Assembly (NCBI GenBank): GCA_006386115.1
Contig: VFIW01000123.1
Location: 59,236 to 123,235, forward strand
Origin: Globisporangium splendens
Taxonomy: Eukaryota > Oomycota > Peronosporomycetes > Pythiales > Pythiaceae
DNA: 64,000 nt
Reading direction: 5' to 3'
How positions within the stretch are numbered: the stretch's first letter is position 1; each line of letters opens with the position of its first letter. Shown in pieces: positions 41,345 to 53,316 of this stretch. The translations under genes and the position numbers were made by a program. The notes under the pieces were generated by a model. The model worked only from the letters and a program-made list of their open reading frames with translations, did no database searches and was not told where the DNA came from.

Positions 41345-42784
41345 GCTGCTATTGGGATCTTCTTCTTCTGGGGTCTTGCGCGCCAATTGCGGAATGGCGA
41401 TCGATCTTGCGGGCTCGAGACTGTGCATTGCAATGGATGCGCGTACCTTATGCTTTCGATAAAGTTGAGTTGGATCTCGGACACAGTTGGAGGAGTTTGA
41501 ACAAGCAGATACTTGAGTGGAGTCAAACTTGGGGAGAAAAAAAAAAGACAAAAAGGTAGGATGGATGCGTCAGACAGGCATCCAACAGATGAACGATTTG
41601 CATTTCAATACCCCCTTTGAAGAAAACATAAACAGTTGAATCGACAAATAGAGGTTTGTACATAAAGCGCACTAGTGCCAACAGCTAAAGAATTGGTTAC
41701 CTATCATTCCTTATAATCGAAGAAACCTTTTTATTTGTGGCACCTTCGTTGTTTATAGAAGCGAGCCATTCGCCTGTTGGATGATCGACGGCACGCTCAA
41801 AAAGAACCTTCCACTCAACAAGCCCGCAGACCCATGCTTGCTGCCTGCGCACACCCGTCGCCATCAGCACACGCGTGGGGATATGCACGGAGAGAGAGTC
41901 TCGCTCACAGGTGTCAATACGTGGCGTGTGCGTAGATCCTCCGATCATGGCGGCCACAGTTCGTTGAAGGCGGCTGACGAGTGATGGTCCCATCTGGATC
42001 TTCTTGCTTCCGCGGCAGCAGATGATGGATGCGCTTGGCAGGCTCGGCTCCAAATGGCTCACAAGTGGATACGATACGCTGCAGATCGTCTCTATGGAGA
42101 GAAGAAGCCTGACGCTGGGCACTGGATCGGCATTTGTGCTTGCGACCACAACGACGCCAGCGTTCTCAGCAGTATATGTGCGCATTTCAACCCAAGGTGG
42201 CGTGTTTGGCCATTGACGCTGACTTCAGACTAATCACATGTGTCCACTGGCGCTGAGCGTGATACGAATCCATGCAATGCCTGCGCGAAGACGAGCTTGC
42301 ATCGCATGGCTCCACGAACGACTATGGCGAAGAAAGGGAGATATCGACGAAGGTTGCGGCGACGACAGTCATGGCGCTAGACTCGATCTCTCGAGGTGGA
42401 ATTCGTGGCGCCACTTCTTGAAGATGCCTGTTGCTGTGACTCTCGCTCAGTATCTGGCAATCTTTGATATTTGGGCAATTCAGCACAAGCGAGAACGAAC
42501 CGCGCGTTGCATTTGAAGAAGAATCAACAAGCTGACCAGTGTTCTCTGTCAATTTTGCTGGTCTTTTTGGTGAGAAAGACGTGTAGTTGGCGCATGCAAA
42601 CTTGTCCGAGTACATCATGAAGAGAAGCACCTTGCGAAGGAGAGGTGGCATTTGGTCACCTTACGGATGGTGAGTTGCACCCCTCAAGATCACGAGATGA
42701 AGGCCTATGTTCTCTTGCAAGCAGTCGATGGCGTGTGGCTTTCGCTTCTCTTCTCCATCACGTAACAAGGCAGTCTCTCATTAG
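41345..42784. other. intergenic region upstream of paralogue A
   Basis: 1.4 kb with no supported gene. It includes the upstream region of the hexuronate fusion gene (the in-frame extension to 41428 is noted there). Open frames between 41697 and 42651 show no motifs. Confidence 0.4.
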
Positions 42785-43252
42785 ATTTCGTCTCCCTATG
42801 CGGTTGCTCAGGACGCGACCGCTGCGCCATCGCTAGTCAAAGCCAAGGTTGTTGAAGGTCCCAGCTCTATTTCCACGGAACCGACCAATTCAGCAAGTGA
42901 TAAGGCGGAGGTCAGCACCGTGTCAATTTTGTCTGACAGGAAACAAGAAAGCTACGACTCGAGTGACTCCTATGATGGTGGCAAAAAGCACAAGAAGCAG
43001 GAATCGGACAACTGTGGCCATGACAAGAAGAAGCAGGACTATGGGGACTATGGCTATGGCAAGAAGTACGACGACTATGGATCCTACAGTGTCTACGACT
43101 GTGGCAACTATGGGTCTGACTGTGGTTGCGGCAACGGCTACAACAATGACTATGGATACAGAAATGGCTATGGCTATGGCTATGGCAATGACAATGACTA
43201 TGGAGGCTACGGCTACCCGTTCTCGTATGGCTACAACAACTGCTACAATTAG
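42785..43252 (+). pseudogene. Gly/Tyr-rich protein fragment, N-terminus missing
   Basis: An open frame after an in-frame TAG (42782) reads SPYAVAQDATAAPSLV, which resembles the end of a signal peptide and a cleavage site, then a Ser/Lys-rich stretch (GGKKHKKQESDNCGHDKKKQ) and a tail of Tyr-Gly-Asn-Asp repeats ending NNCYN at 43252. The first ATG in frame, at 42920, would remove the presumed secretion signal. The acceptor-like ttgctcag at 42813-42820 could mean that a first exon exists upstream, but I could not find one. Same family as the disrupted gene at 55408-56881 (shared KKHKK/CGDKKHDDYD-type segment). Confidence 0.5.
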
Positions 43253-45396
43253 CGTGTGTGCTACTAAACGTAGCTTTGAGTCGCTGCGTGATGTTGAAAA
43301 CCAAGTGCTGTAAACAAAATGCACCAAAAGTGCCAAATACAGAAGTGTTCTCGTGACCTTCAGACCATTGCCTCTGTAGATAGCTCTTCACCCACCATGC
43401 CCTCCCACGAGTATGAGGCACTCGCAGAGAGATTGTTTGGTGCACTTGCATTCGCAATGTGCGCTCCATTGTCCAAAGCCTGCCAACTGAGCGCTCTGGT
43501 GCAGTCGTTGAAGTGAGACGCTGGACGAGGCAACTTCAACTTTGGTCACGTGGCAATCGCGCCGCCAGCTGCAACTGCTGACTGTACGGTACGCATTTGC
43601 CGTGCTCCGAGACCACAAATTAAGCAGCATATGGCAGATCTCTCTGCTGCCCACGGCTTCACAATGCTAGTGCATCTACGAGAAGACCAACGAGAATAAT
43701 AGGGAGACATCCAGCTGCACGATGGTGCAAATGGACTGCGACGGAACGAGAAAACAGTGGGCGATTGTGACCGTCCTGCTGTAAATGCACAGTGGTCAGC
43801 AGCGGCGATTTTTTTGTAAAATGCGCATTGGAGCATGTCAATGCGACCATGGGACACGGAGGGAAGACGACGGACGCTGTTCACGATTGCTTAACAGCAC
43901 GCAGAAAACGAGTGCGCCGTGTCTACAAAAGCTTTCGAGTTTTGCAGTTAGCCACGAGACTTCTCTCTATGCTCTCGATTTCGTCCTCATCTGCTGCATG
44001 TGCGTGACAATTGGAAATAGAATGAGAACACAGAATGATGAATACGCGCTCGCCATAGACGACGGTGTGGCGGTCCGTGGTCCACGAGCAATCGGCTGAT
44101 GCAATGATGGCCTTTTTGTTCAGATTTCGGCGCCGGATACTTGGTTGGCGTGCAACCCGTGCCCAGGCAAATTTACGATTTTGAAACCAACTACACACGC
44201 AGGGAAGCTGTCTCTGTGGATAAATGCGTGCATATAGCCATCCGATTGCGAATTTCTTTCACTAATGTCCTTGATGGCGGGAGATCACATCATGCAGTTG
44301 CATTTGGGATTTTTGACATGATGATGGTTTGTGTGACCATTCCTGACAACTTCGCTTCGCTGGGCATCTACAGTGCAAAACCGATCGTGCGTCATATGTC
44401 TGGTCCGATGCAGTTGATTCGAGGACTGTTTTTGATACTAATGCGACTTTGAACTAGACTACCGAAAAGAATAATTCGTGTTAAGTCGTCGTGCGGCTGA
44501 TCCGAATGTGCGCAATCGCTGTAAAGGCTGCCCAGTCACTCGGCGATGTGTACCCTCAGAGGTGCTGAAAAAAGGGGAGCCGAGCTTCTTCTGGTAAACC
44601 TCTCATACCAAATAACCAGATGGCTTCCGCAAAACAGTCTCACACAGACTCTTTCCAATATGCATTCAATAATCCATACCCTTCTATAACCGCTGGACTA
44701 AGCTCGTTCGAAAATCGAACGAAACGTGCTCCTCCCTTTTTATTCTCGCACTCTCTCAAGCAATCAGATCCTTGAAAAGAAACCAAGAGAGAGAGAGAGG
44801 CGTCTCGTCCTCGGATTGGCCACATCTAATGCAAACATGTCTCTCATTGGCTGGAAAGAGTGAACAGGACTAGGTGAAGCGGATGAGGGGCGGACGACCA
44901 TGCTTTGTGCGTACATTTTCTGTGTGTACCATCCGCTGTTGGTCGGCAATTTGACGGCAGCAATGTGCCATCGGTGGATGGCGAGGGGACGGGGGGATGG
45001 TCGCGCTCGCGGCTCATCTGCATCACCAGCCGCAGTGCGCGGCGCTGGCGGAAGGAGAAGCGGAAACTCAACAACCGAAGAACGCACGGGGGGAGGAGGA
45101 AGGCCACTGCGCTTTACAGTACATACACCAGCCACTTGGTCCAGCCGCCACCAACGCATTGGGAACAAGCGGCGCAAGGACAGACAGGTCGGAGAGAACA
45201 TCCGCGGTCGCTTGGTGCAGTTGCATTTGAAGTACGTACGCAGTGTTGCATGTTTTTCTTTCGTCATTGCGAGTCGGCGTGGCTTATTCGTCCTCTGTGT
45301 GTGTTCTTCTCCGTCTCTAAGCCAGCACCAAGTGCCGCGAAGAGCTGAGGCAGCTGAGTGTTTTATTTTATAGTATACAGCATAACAGGAATCGGC
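43253..45396. other. intergenic region upstream of the first START-FYVE gene
   Basis: 2.1 kb without recognisable coding sequence. It contains a (GA)n run near 44787-44800 and two inverted CCAAT-type elements (ggattggc near 44813, cattggct near 44845). A short upstream exon of the START-FYVE gene is possible because acceptor-like tatacag precedes its ATG. Confidence 0.4.
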
Positions 45397-48300
45397 ATGG
45401 TGTCCACGCCGCACAGTCGCGTGAGTGAGCCGCCGATGGCGTCGCACGCGTCGTCGGCGTCGTTTCCGACGTCCTCTAGCGTCGGCACGCCCACGACGAC
45501 GAGAGACGGAAGATTCCCACTGCCCGACGATTTCTTCAAGATTCCGAAGCTGAGCGCCAAGGAGACCAAGTACCTCGTCGGACTGGCCAAGCGCGCATGC
45601 AAGGAAGTCGTGTATTACTCGCGCAAAGAGGACGGTCCCATGAAGTGGGTCCACTTGTCCACAGAAGACGGCATTGAGGTGCATCAGGGCATCGATGAGG
45701 CGACGCCGGACACGCGGTCGCTCATCTACCTGCGCGGCGCGACCAAGATCTACGCGTCGGTCGACGAGATCGCGGATTTCTTCAAGCTCGACACGCCCGA
45801 GAAGCTCAGCGGCTTTGCGCAGACCGTGGGGAAAGATTTATTGGACCAGCAGACGCTGTACAACCTCGCGGGACCAACAGAGGACAACCCAAAGCACTAC
45901 GTCGGCGCGAAATGGACCGCCGTCGAATCGCCGAGCAAATTGGCTCGGAACCGCGACTTTTGTTATCTCGAGTGCCATGACGAGTTCATCGATACCAACA
46001 CGAAGAAACGCGGCTGGGTGCGCAGCATCCACTCGATTCGACTCCCGTTTTGTCCGCCCCTCGACAAATCGCATGGCCTCGTGCGCGGAAGTCTGTACCG
46101 CTCCGGCTTCATCTTTGTCGAGTCGAGCGAGAAAGGCTGCGTCGATGCGATCCACACGCTGCACATGGACGTCAAAGGCAACAGTCCTGAGTGGATCAAG
46201 GTGCTTGCGATGAAGCGCCGAATCAAGAACATTTCCCAGATCAACAAGTACTTTCAGCTGCAGCGGCTCACGCAAAGCAAACTGCTTGGAGACCTGGAGC
46301 TGCCCGCGAAGGCGCATGTGACGCGGTGCCAGTTGTGCGAGACCAAGTTTGGGCTGTTTAACCGCAAGTGGCGGTGTCGCAAGTGTGGCAAAGTGATGTG
46401 TACGAGTTGTGGCCACAGCTTCATGATCGATTACGCAGGCGCGGGCATGAAGAAAGTGCGCATTTGTCTCGGGTGTTCCGATGAGGTCGTGTTTGGCAAA
46501 CTGGACGGCGTCGCGAAGGCGTCCGATGCAAAGAACGTCAAGGTGAAGAAGCTGGAGGACGTCGAGTTCCAGCCGATCTACGATCCATCGCCCATGTCTG
46601 GCGATGATGTGCTCGCGAGCCGCCATTTGTCGATCGAAGAGCATGACTACTATCTGGAGCACGAGGACGAGCGAGGCATTGCCGACATGATGGAAGCCAA
46701 GCGGATGCAGAAAGAGTTTGAAGAGCATCTCAAGCATTCGCATCACCGCGAGGGCAATGGATCTGTGGCGAAACACGAGTACCAGTCCCCTCAATGGGAT
46801 CATCTCAAGCAAGCAGCCGAATACGAAGACAGCCTGGACGATGACGATGAGCTTGGGCTGCCGCGTAGCAAAAGTGAGCAGCAGAAACAGTATGAAGATA
46901 TGCTGCGGCAGAGGCATATGAAGGCGGCGCAACAGAAGGAATTGCATGCCGCCACACAAACGATTTCCCACCAGCACCAGCCAGTACGATCGGGTAGTCG
47001 AGGATCGTTGCCACGGCGCCTGTCGCGTGAAGAGGAGAGTCGCTCGCGGCTCTTGAGTGGTTCGATGCTGGACCACCAGGACCCGGTCTATCGTCGAATG
47101 CGTCACATGGAACAAGACGGAGGTGAGATGGAGCGGAAGGACTCGCTGGAATCGATTCGCATCGGCTCGGACTGGGGGCATGAGCATATACCACCACCAG
47201 CCGAATTGCTTCGCACGAGCTCGTCGCATCGATCGACAAGCACGTCGTTTTTGTCCGTCACTAGCCCAGTGGGTGCTGGCGCCGCGAGAAGATCGGACTT
47301 TTCCACTGACGACGCGCGTACCAGCTTCACTGATGACTTTTTGAATGGCAAGCATCCTCACGGCGGTAGTCGGACCCACTCGTTTGCGTCGTCCTCTCGC
47401 GATGACTACATGCACGAAGACGAGCATCACATGCACCAGCGCCACTCGTCAGAGTTCGCATCGCGCCACCACACAGAATCTCCTTTGTTTAATGGTGACC
47501 AGCGACGAAAGCATTACGACGATCCTGCCCATTTGGAACATCGCAATGTCGGACCGTCGTCATACTATGATCCTCGCCGTGGAGATGCAGACTTTGATGC
47601 TAGAAGCCAGCGTCACTACCGCGATTCGTTGCATCGTTACAACGAGCCGATCGATGGTCCGGAGCTGGATCACGGGTACCGCGGCTCTCCATATCACCGA
47701 GCGCTTGGTGTGAATGGCCGACATGCCGGTTCTTCGGACCCTGAGATACTTCGTCGAGGTCAGAGCCGAACGGAATTTGACGAACGAGAGGAACTCGCGC
47801 ATTACATGGCCATCTCCGCGATGAAGTTGTTCGATCAGGAGCGCGGACCAGGACTCCAGGTGTCGGACGAAGTCCGTCAAGCAGCTCTCAGTAAAATGAT
47901 GGCGGTATACGCCAGCGAAATCGAACGCAGCACTAGTGGTATGATGAACGATCGGCGCACGTACAGTGCGCACCCACGTCACCACTCCACGCCTAACATG
48001 CTGCGTCGCACGGTGAGTGAAGCAAGACGCGAGCCATTTTACCATGACACGCATGCTCCACAGCCATTTTCAGCTAATGGCATGCTGAACGAACACGCGG
48101 CGCGGTATGACCGAAGTCCGAAGGTTCCACTCGAACGGTCTGAAAGCTATGAGCTTGGCTATCTCCAGCATAAAAGCTCACCAGGTCAACTCCAGGGGCG
48201 TTTACCTCATCCACGAGACAGCGCTGAAGACGTCCGTGATCTCTCTGACCTTTCTTCCAGTGCGTTTAAAGCGTATCAGATGAACTCGGAAGTGACCACG

Positions 48301-49347
48301 GGCCGATCGAAATCCATCGAGAAACAACCGGCGTCTCGCCATGAAGCGGCGCATTCTGGTCTTCGTCGCAACGACAGCTTCATGGGTCGCCCGACACCGC
48401 AGCAAGTTGCGGCTATTCGTGAATCCCTGGGCTCTCGCCACAGTCTGAGCACTCCAGATCATCCGTCGCGTGCCTCCGGCGCGACTCAGGGCAGCGTCAT
48501 AGGCAGCGATCCTCGTCCATCGTCGTCGTCGCGCCGAAACTCGATCTACGAAGACGCCGAGTCGGATACGTTTAGCGAAGTCGATTTTGTGGAGCTTCCA
48601 CATTTGATGCGGAAAGATTACGTGGCGCCAGTCACGGACGATCGCCTGAGCGGGAACGAGACCCGGTTCACGAGCAACTCGTTCACCGACGTCCATCAAT
48701 GGCAAGACGACGACAGTGGGTATGTCGACGATCGACACCCGAGCCACCAGTTCTCACGAGATTCTATTTATCACGAAGGTGTCGAGCGCCGACTGAGTGA
48801 ACTGAACCCAGACGAGCATATCTTCCGCAACAGTGAGGGCAGCGAGTGCCAGTCACAGAGCGAGCGTGACTCGTTGTCACTGTCGTCGAGCCCTCGCCAG
48901 CGCGTAACCTCATCTGGATATGGTCTCCACGGAGCCGCAGTGCTGTCACCTTCGGCCATCTTCAACAGCATGCGCAACAGCGGTTCGACGTCGGATTTGC
49001 GGCTCAACTACCCAGACGACGCGCGATCGCATTCCGACTCGTCCAGCTCGTATGCGTCGGAGGAACCGGACTACGTGACGGAAGAGATCATGACGACGAC
49101 TCTGAATCCTCCTGCGCGCGCGCAGCTGTCGCTCTCGGAGCTGGAACGGTATCGTGCGTCCTTAGCTGAGCTGATGTCGAACTATCATACCAACAGTAGC
49201 ACAGCAGGAGACAATCCTCAACCCGAGCGCGAGCCAGAGTATCGTCGCAATGAGTATGCAAACCGCCGCAAGAGCAGCGACGACGACGACAAGATTATCA
49301 AACTTACGCGTCAAACGGAAGGCAAGCTGCAAGAAATGTATCTGTAG
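45397..49347 (+). CDS. START-FYVE protein with long disordered C-terminus (1)
   Basis: From the ATG at 45397 the frame gives 1,316 aa. Residues about 45-300 form a START-like lipid-binding domain (IYASVDEIADFFKLD, WTAVESPSKLARNRDFCYLE, RGWVRSIHSIRLPFCP). A FYVE-type zinc finger follows at about 309-361: CQLC, then RKWRCRKCGKVMCTSC, then RICLGC. The WxxD residues of PI3P-binding FYVE domains are missing and the RHHCR block is RKWRC, so phosphoinositide binding is uncertain. The remaining ~950 residues are Ser/His/Arg/Asp-rich, disordered, with many possible phosphorylation sites and a short coiled segment near the end (QTEGKLQEMYL). START-FYVE proteins are strongly expanded in oomycetes; likely endomembrane or lipid signalling, specific job unknown. 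A paralogue lies at 59959-62868. Confidence 0.85.
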   Translation: MVSTPHSRVSEPPMASHASSASFPTSSSVGTPTTTRDGRFPLPDDFFKIPKLSAKETKYLVGLAKRACKEVVYYSRKEDGPMKWVHLSTEDGIEVHQGIDEATPDTRSLIYLRGATKIYASVDEIADFFKLDTPEKLSGFAQTVGKDLLDQQTLYNLAGPTEDNPKHYVGAKWTAVESPSKLARNRDFCYLECHDEFIDTNTKKRGWVRSIHSIRLPFCPPLDKSHGLVRGSLYRSGFIFVESSEKGCVDAIHTLHMDVKGNSPEWIKVLAMKRRIKNISQINKYFQLQRLTQSKLLGDLELPAKAHVTRCQLCETKFGLFNRKWRCRKCGKVMCTSCGHSFMIDYAGAGMKKVRICLGCSDEVVFGKLDGVAKASDAKNVKVKKLEDVEFQPIYDPSPMSGDDVLASRHLSIEEHDYYLEHEDERGIADMMEAKRMQKEFEEHLKHSHHREGNGSVAKHEYQSPQWDHLKQAAEYEDSLDDDDELGLPRSKSEQQKQYEDMLRQRHMKAAQQKELHAATQTISHQHQPVRSGSRGSLPRRLSREEESRSRLLSGSMLDHQDPVYRRMRHMEQDGGEMERKDSLESIRIGSDWGHEHIPPPAELLRTSSSHRSTSTSFLSVTSPVGAGAARRSDFSTDDARTSFTDDFLNGKHPHGGSRTHSFASSSRDDYMHEDEHHMHQRHSSEFASRHHTESPLFNGDQRRKHYDDPAHLEHRNVGPSSYYDPRRGDADFDARSQRHYRDSLHRYNEPIDGPELDHGYRGSPYHRALGVNGRHAGSSDPEILRRGQSRTEFDEREELAHYMAISAMKLFDQERGPGLQVSDEVRQAALSKMMAVYASEIERSTSGMMNDRRTYSAHPRHHSTPNMLRRTVSEARREPFYHDTHAPQPFSANGMLNEHAARYDRSPKVPLERSESYELGYLQHKSSPGQLQGRLPHPRDSAEDVRDLSDLSSSAFKAYQMNSEVTTGRSKSIEKQPASRHEAAHSGLRRNDSFMGRPTPQQVAAIRESLGSRHSLSTPDHPSRASGATQGSVIGSDPRPSSSSRRNSIYEDAESDTFSEVDFVELPHLMRKDYVAPVTDDRLSGNETRFTSNSFTDVHQWQDDDSGYVDDRHPSHQFSRDSIYHEGVERRLSELNPDEHIFRNSEGSECQSQSERDSLSLSSSPRQRVTSSGYGLHGAAVLSPSAIFNSMRNSGSTSDLRLNYPDDARSHSDSSSSYASEEPDYVTEEIMTTTLNPPARAQLSLSELERYRASLAELMSNYHTNSSTAGDNPQPEREPEYRRNEYANRRKSSDDDDKIIKLTRQTEGKLQEMYL

Positions 49348-50031
49348 AAACTCGACGAGTTATCGGTGCACGTGGGATGGGGTGATGCCTCACATCAGCA
49401 AAGTGACGTGGTAGCAGGACTGCTGTGGTATGTACGAGAGCATCGAAGGTCATTGGTGCGCGTTTAGTAGGTAGATTAGTGATAGCTGGGAATGATGGGA
49501 GGATAGTGTGGAAGTGAGAATGGGGGCAAGAGACCAATGACGGCGAGGAGCTAATGAATGTCCGCATTAGGCGAATGATGAGTCGAATGATTGTGAGCTG
49601 CTCCAAGCAGCATAACCGTTTGGCATTGCGGGTAACGCAGCCACTTGGTGTCCAAGTTGAAGTTTGATACCAAGCTCACAGAGAATCGCTACCGTAAAGT
49701 TTTAATAAAGTATAGAGATAGTCTATCATTGCCGCCACACAGAACAACTGGTAACTTAATGCAGGATGCCTAACGACGACATCATCATCGACACCATTCC
49801 AGTTCAAAGTTGAAGTTTCAAGATTGGCACACTACTGTTCTATGCGATTAAAGTATACTATCGCATCGCTCGTCAGTCAAATCGGGACACATCGTAACTT
49901 GATAAAGTACATGTGCATGTCACTTTTAAAACCTCATTCTTGAGGTGCATTATCATTTGGCTTCCTTGCTCTTTCGTGGTTGCATTCTGCAATTTGCGAC
50001 GCCAAGGCGAAGAAGCAGGAGAGAGAAGACA
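49348..50031. other. intergenic region upstream of paralogue B
   Basis: 3' flank of the START-FYVE gene and promoter of the hexuronate fusion gene B. No gene or repeat seen. Confidence 0.4.
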
Positions 50032-53000
50032 ATGGCGTTCCAGCCGCTGCGCACGCCCGCGTTCAGCGCCGAGACCAGCGCGATCTGCATCGGCAGTGGC
50101 CGCTTTGTGGTGCGTGCCTTCGCACTCAGGCGTCAATATTGCGGCATGGGAGTCTTTTTTCATTTCATTGCAGGTGCTGACGTGAAGGTCTCTCTGTGTG
50201 CTGCTTGTGGGGGACGTATATGACTTGCAGCGTGCTGTGCTGGTGCCTGTGCTGCGTGCGATTGGGAGCAAGGTCGTGATCGCGCAGACCCGTGGAAGTG
50301 ACTTTGTCGACGCTTGCACCAAGGTGAACGGCACCTATGAGGTGGACATTTACCGTGAAGATGGCTCGAAGCAGACGGATGTTGTTGAAATTGAAGGCAA
50401 GTCTTTTTTTTCTTTTTTCTTTGCAAGAAGGAATGGGCACAATTTGGAGGGAATGGATTTATGTGAAGCTCTTCTTGGAATCTGGTGTTTTTTGTGTGTG
50501 TAGCTGTTGGATCGTTGGGAAATGCTGAGGACCGTTCCGCATTCTTGGAGCTGCCGGGAAGGCTTCCTGGGTTGAAGTACATTGGCTTTGCTGTCACGGA
50601 TACGGGCATCGCGAAAGATAGCCAAGCTGTCAAAGATCTTGCTGAGTTCTTGTTCCAATGCTACAAGGCGATTCCTGGTAAGCATCGAATTGTTTTTCAA
50701 TGCAGCACGTTGCATTCTTTAATTGATCTACTGGACTCGCGTTTATTTGCGGGTTTCTCTAGAAAATGTCATCTCGATTATCAACACGGACAATGTACCG
50801 AACAACGGTGACGCTATCAAGAGGTATGACGGGAGTGCTGGATTCAAAATGGCATCTATGGGATATGAATGATGAATACTAATTTTCATTATGCTTACAG
50901 GTTTGTCACCGAAGCGAACTGGGATGGGAAACCGGCAGATACTTCGACATTCACCAGCTACCTGAGCTCGAAAGTGCACTTCCACAACACCATGGTTGAC
51001 CGCCTCACTACTCATCGTCCTGGCGATCATATCGTGCCGTTGACAGAGCCATGCCCAACCAAGGCTTTAGTCATTGAGGATCTACATGGCGCACTTGACG
51101 CAGCTGCCCTATCCGCTCAACCTGGTGTGCATGTTCGCACCACGAAAGCTCAACTAGAAGAGGACCATTTGCTGAAGCTGAGTATTGCAAACGCCGTGCA
51201 CACGTCTATGGTGTACTTCATGGCTTTGCTGCGCATTAAGGAGACCAAGAAGTGCTTGAACCACCCGGAAATTCGCGAATCTCTCGACTTGCTGTTTGAA
51301 AAGGATATTGTGCCGTCGCTTATTGCTCGTGGAGTTTCAAAACAAGTCGCACAAGATACGTATGACGAGTGGATGGTGCGAGTGGAGTATGGGCACTTCA
51401 GCCTTGACACATTTTGGGTATCCCAGAATGCAATGTTCAAATACGGCGTTCGTTTGTTTAGTTCCGTGGCAGCCAACGTGGCGAATGACCCGAACTATCA
51501 CCCAAGTGTGTTCATGGCTTTCGCTACAGCTGTGATTTTCCGCTTCCTGACCCCTGTGCAGACTGATTCAAGAAAGGAGACGTCAGCTCCAATCTTTGTT
51601 GGAGAGATGGATCCGATTCAAGACAAGACACCGATTTACTCGCTGACAGAGAAGACTTGGACTTACGGAAACGGCATGACTGCAAACCTTTCGACTGGTA
51701 AGTACGAGTTTAATGATGGTGTCGGTGGCCGTGTGGCTACGCTGTTGGCGCGCGCAAGCAAGGATGTCTTCCAAGCTAACAAGAGCAGCAGCAACACGTT
51801 TACCAAGTCGGAGGGTGCTGAGCCATCTTCAGAAGTGTCAGCTGGCGTTGGTGTCGCTGTGGCAACTGTGTTGAGCACCGTGAGTGGCTTTGATTTGTCG
51901 AAGGATGTGTACGCGTCGTTTGCCGTGGACGTCGCAGCGTTGTACCAACGCTTGATCAGCGGTAAGCAGACCGGAAGTGGCTCTGCTCTCGATGTGTTGA
52001 AGGATGTTCTCCGCAACCAGCAGACCAGCGAGTACTTGAACACGAAGGAAGAGCTCGCGGCATATGTTCGCGAATCTGTCGCCAACGTGGAAGCCATTGA
52101 TGTGCACACGCACTTATTCCCTCCTAGCCATGGCAAGCTGATGCTGTGGGGTATCAACGAGTTGTTGACGTACCACTACCTGGTGGCGGAGTACATGATG
52201 ACTGCTCCGATCGAGATCGAAGAGTTTAACACGTTCTCGAAGGAGAAGCAAGCGGGACTGATCTGGCAGCACTTGTTCGTGGACCGCTCGCCGATCTCGG
52301 AGGCGTGCCGTGGTGTGATCACGACGCTCCAAGCGCTTGGTCTGGGCCACCTGCTTGCGAAGCGTGACTTGGCTGCTATCCAGAGATGGTTTGCGCTTCA
52401 AGACCCAGAGGAGTATGTGGACACTGTCTTCCGTCTTTCTGGTTTGAAGTACGCTGTGATGACCAACATCCCGTTCGAGCCAGAAGAGGCTCGTCACTGG
52501 CTGGGAGATCCAGCCAACAACATCCCTCCACCGAAATGGTCGCGCAAGTATTTCCGTTCGGCGCTCCGTGTGGACCAGATCTTGCTCGGTGACTGGGTCT
52601 CGATTGGGCCGACTTTGGACGTCTTCCAGCTCCCGCACACCCTCGAGGGTTGCCGTGAGTTGCTCGTGAAGTGGATCGACATCATGAAGCCAGAGTACTT
52701 TATGTCGAGTGTGCCTATTCACTTCGAGTACCCCGCCGACGACGCTCCTCCAACGCCAGCTGGAGCCAAGCCAACTGGTGCGGATTTGTTGCTGAAGGTG
52801 TTGTTGCCACTCGCGGAAGAAACGAAGCTCCCAATTGCGTTGAAGTTTGACAGCGTGCGTCCAATCAACGCGCGCTTGGGTGTCGCGGGCGATGGCGTGA
52901 AGCCCTGCGACGTGGACATTCTGATCAAGTTGTGCCGCCGATTCCCGAACGTGAAGTTCTTGGCGACGTTCCTGTCGCGCGTGAATCAGCACGAAGTGAC

Positions 53001-53316
53001 CGTGGCGGCCAACAAGTTCCGCAACTTGCACCTGTACGGATGCTGGTGGTACTGCAACAACCCTTCGATTATTGAAGAAATGACGCGCATGCGTATCGAG
53101 ATCTTGGGTACGGCTTTCACGAGCCAGCACTCGGATGCGCGTGTGCTGGATCAGTTGATCTACAAGTGGAGCCACTCTCGCGAACTGATTGGCGAAGTGC
53201 TTGTCGACATGTATGACAAGATGTTCAACACGGGCTGGAAGATCTCCAAGTCCGACATCCAACGTGACGTGCAGCGTTTGTTCGGTCTGAGCTACGAAGA
53301 ATTCATGAGCAAGTAA
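50032..53316 (+). CDS. Fused hexuronate reductase - uronate isomerase, paralogue B (5 exons)
   Basis: Exons 50032-50109, 50231-50396, 50504-50677, 50763-50823 and 50901-53316; 964 aa. Intron 2 starts with GC (GAAG|GCAAGT) where paralogue A has GT. Residues 17-26 and on (AICIGSGRFV|RAVLVPVL) make the NAD fold; FAVTDTGIAK; VHFHNTMVDRLTTHRPG near 183-198; catalytic K252, N257, H260 (LKLSIANAVHT). A linker of about 150 residues, partly Ser/Thr-rich, leads to the isomerase, with HTH at about 560-562 and TSQHSDAR near the end. In bacteria UxaC converts glucuronate/galacturonate to fructuronate/tagaturonate, and UxuB/UxaB reduces these to mannonate/altronate; here both steps sit on one chain. Specificity (gluco or galacto) cannot be decided by eye. 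Cytosolic by lack of a signal. This copy is followed by the complete kinesin and is the likely donor of the repeat. Confidence 0.9.
50397..50503 (+). other. GC-AG intron in paralogue B
   Basis: Splitting the Glu-Ala codon pair in phase, the donor reads GAAG|GCAAGT and the acceptor gtgtgtgtag. The same intron in paralogue A has a GTAAGG donor. GCAAGT is the standard GC-donor consensus in eukaryotes. Confidence 0.8.

Noticed and set aside
42238..42651. Missing signal-peptide exon for the Gly/Tyr-rich fragment at 42785
   Set aside because: No frame here has a hydrophobic leader followed by a convincing donor site.
45838..47445. Antisense frame of 535 aa opposite the first START-FYVE gene
   Set aside because: Mirror of coding sequence, Arg/His/Val-rich without domains.
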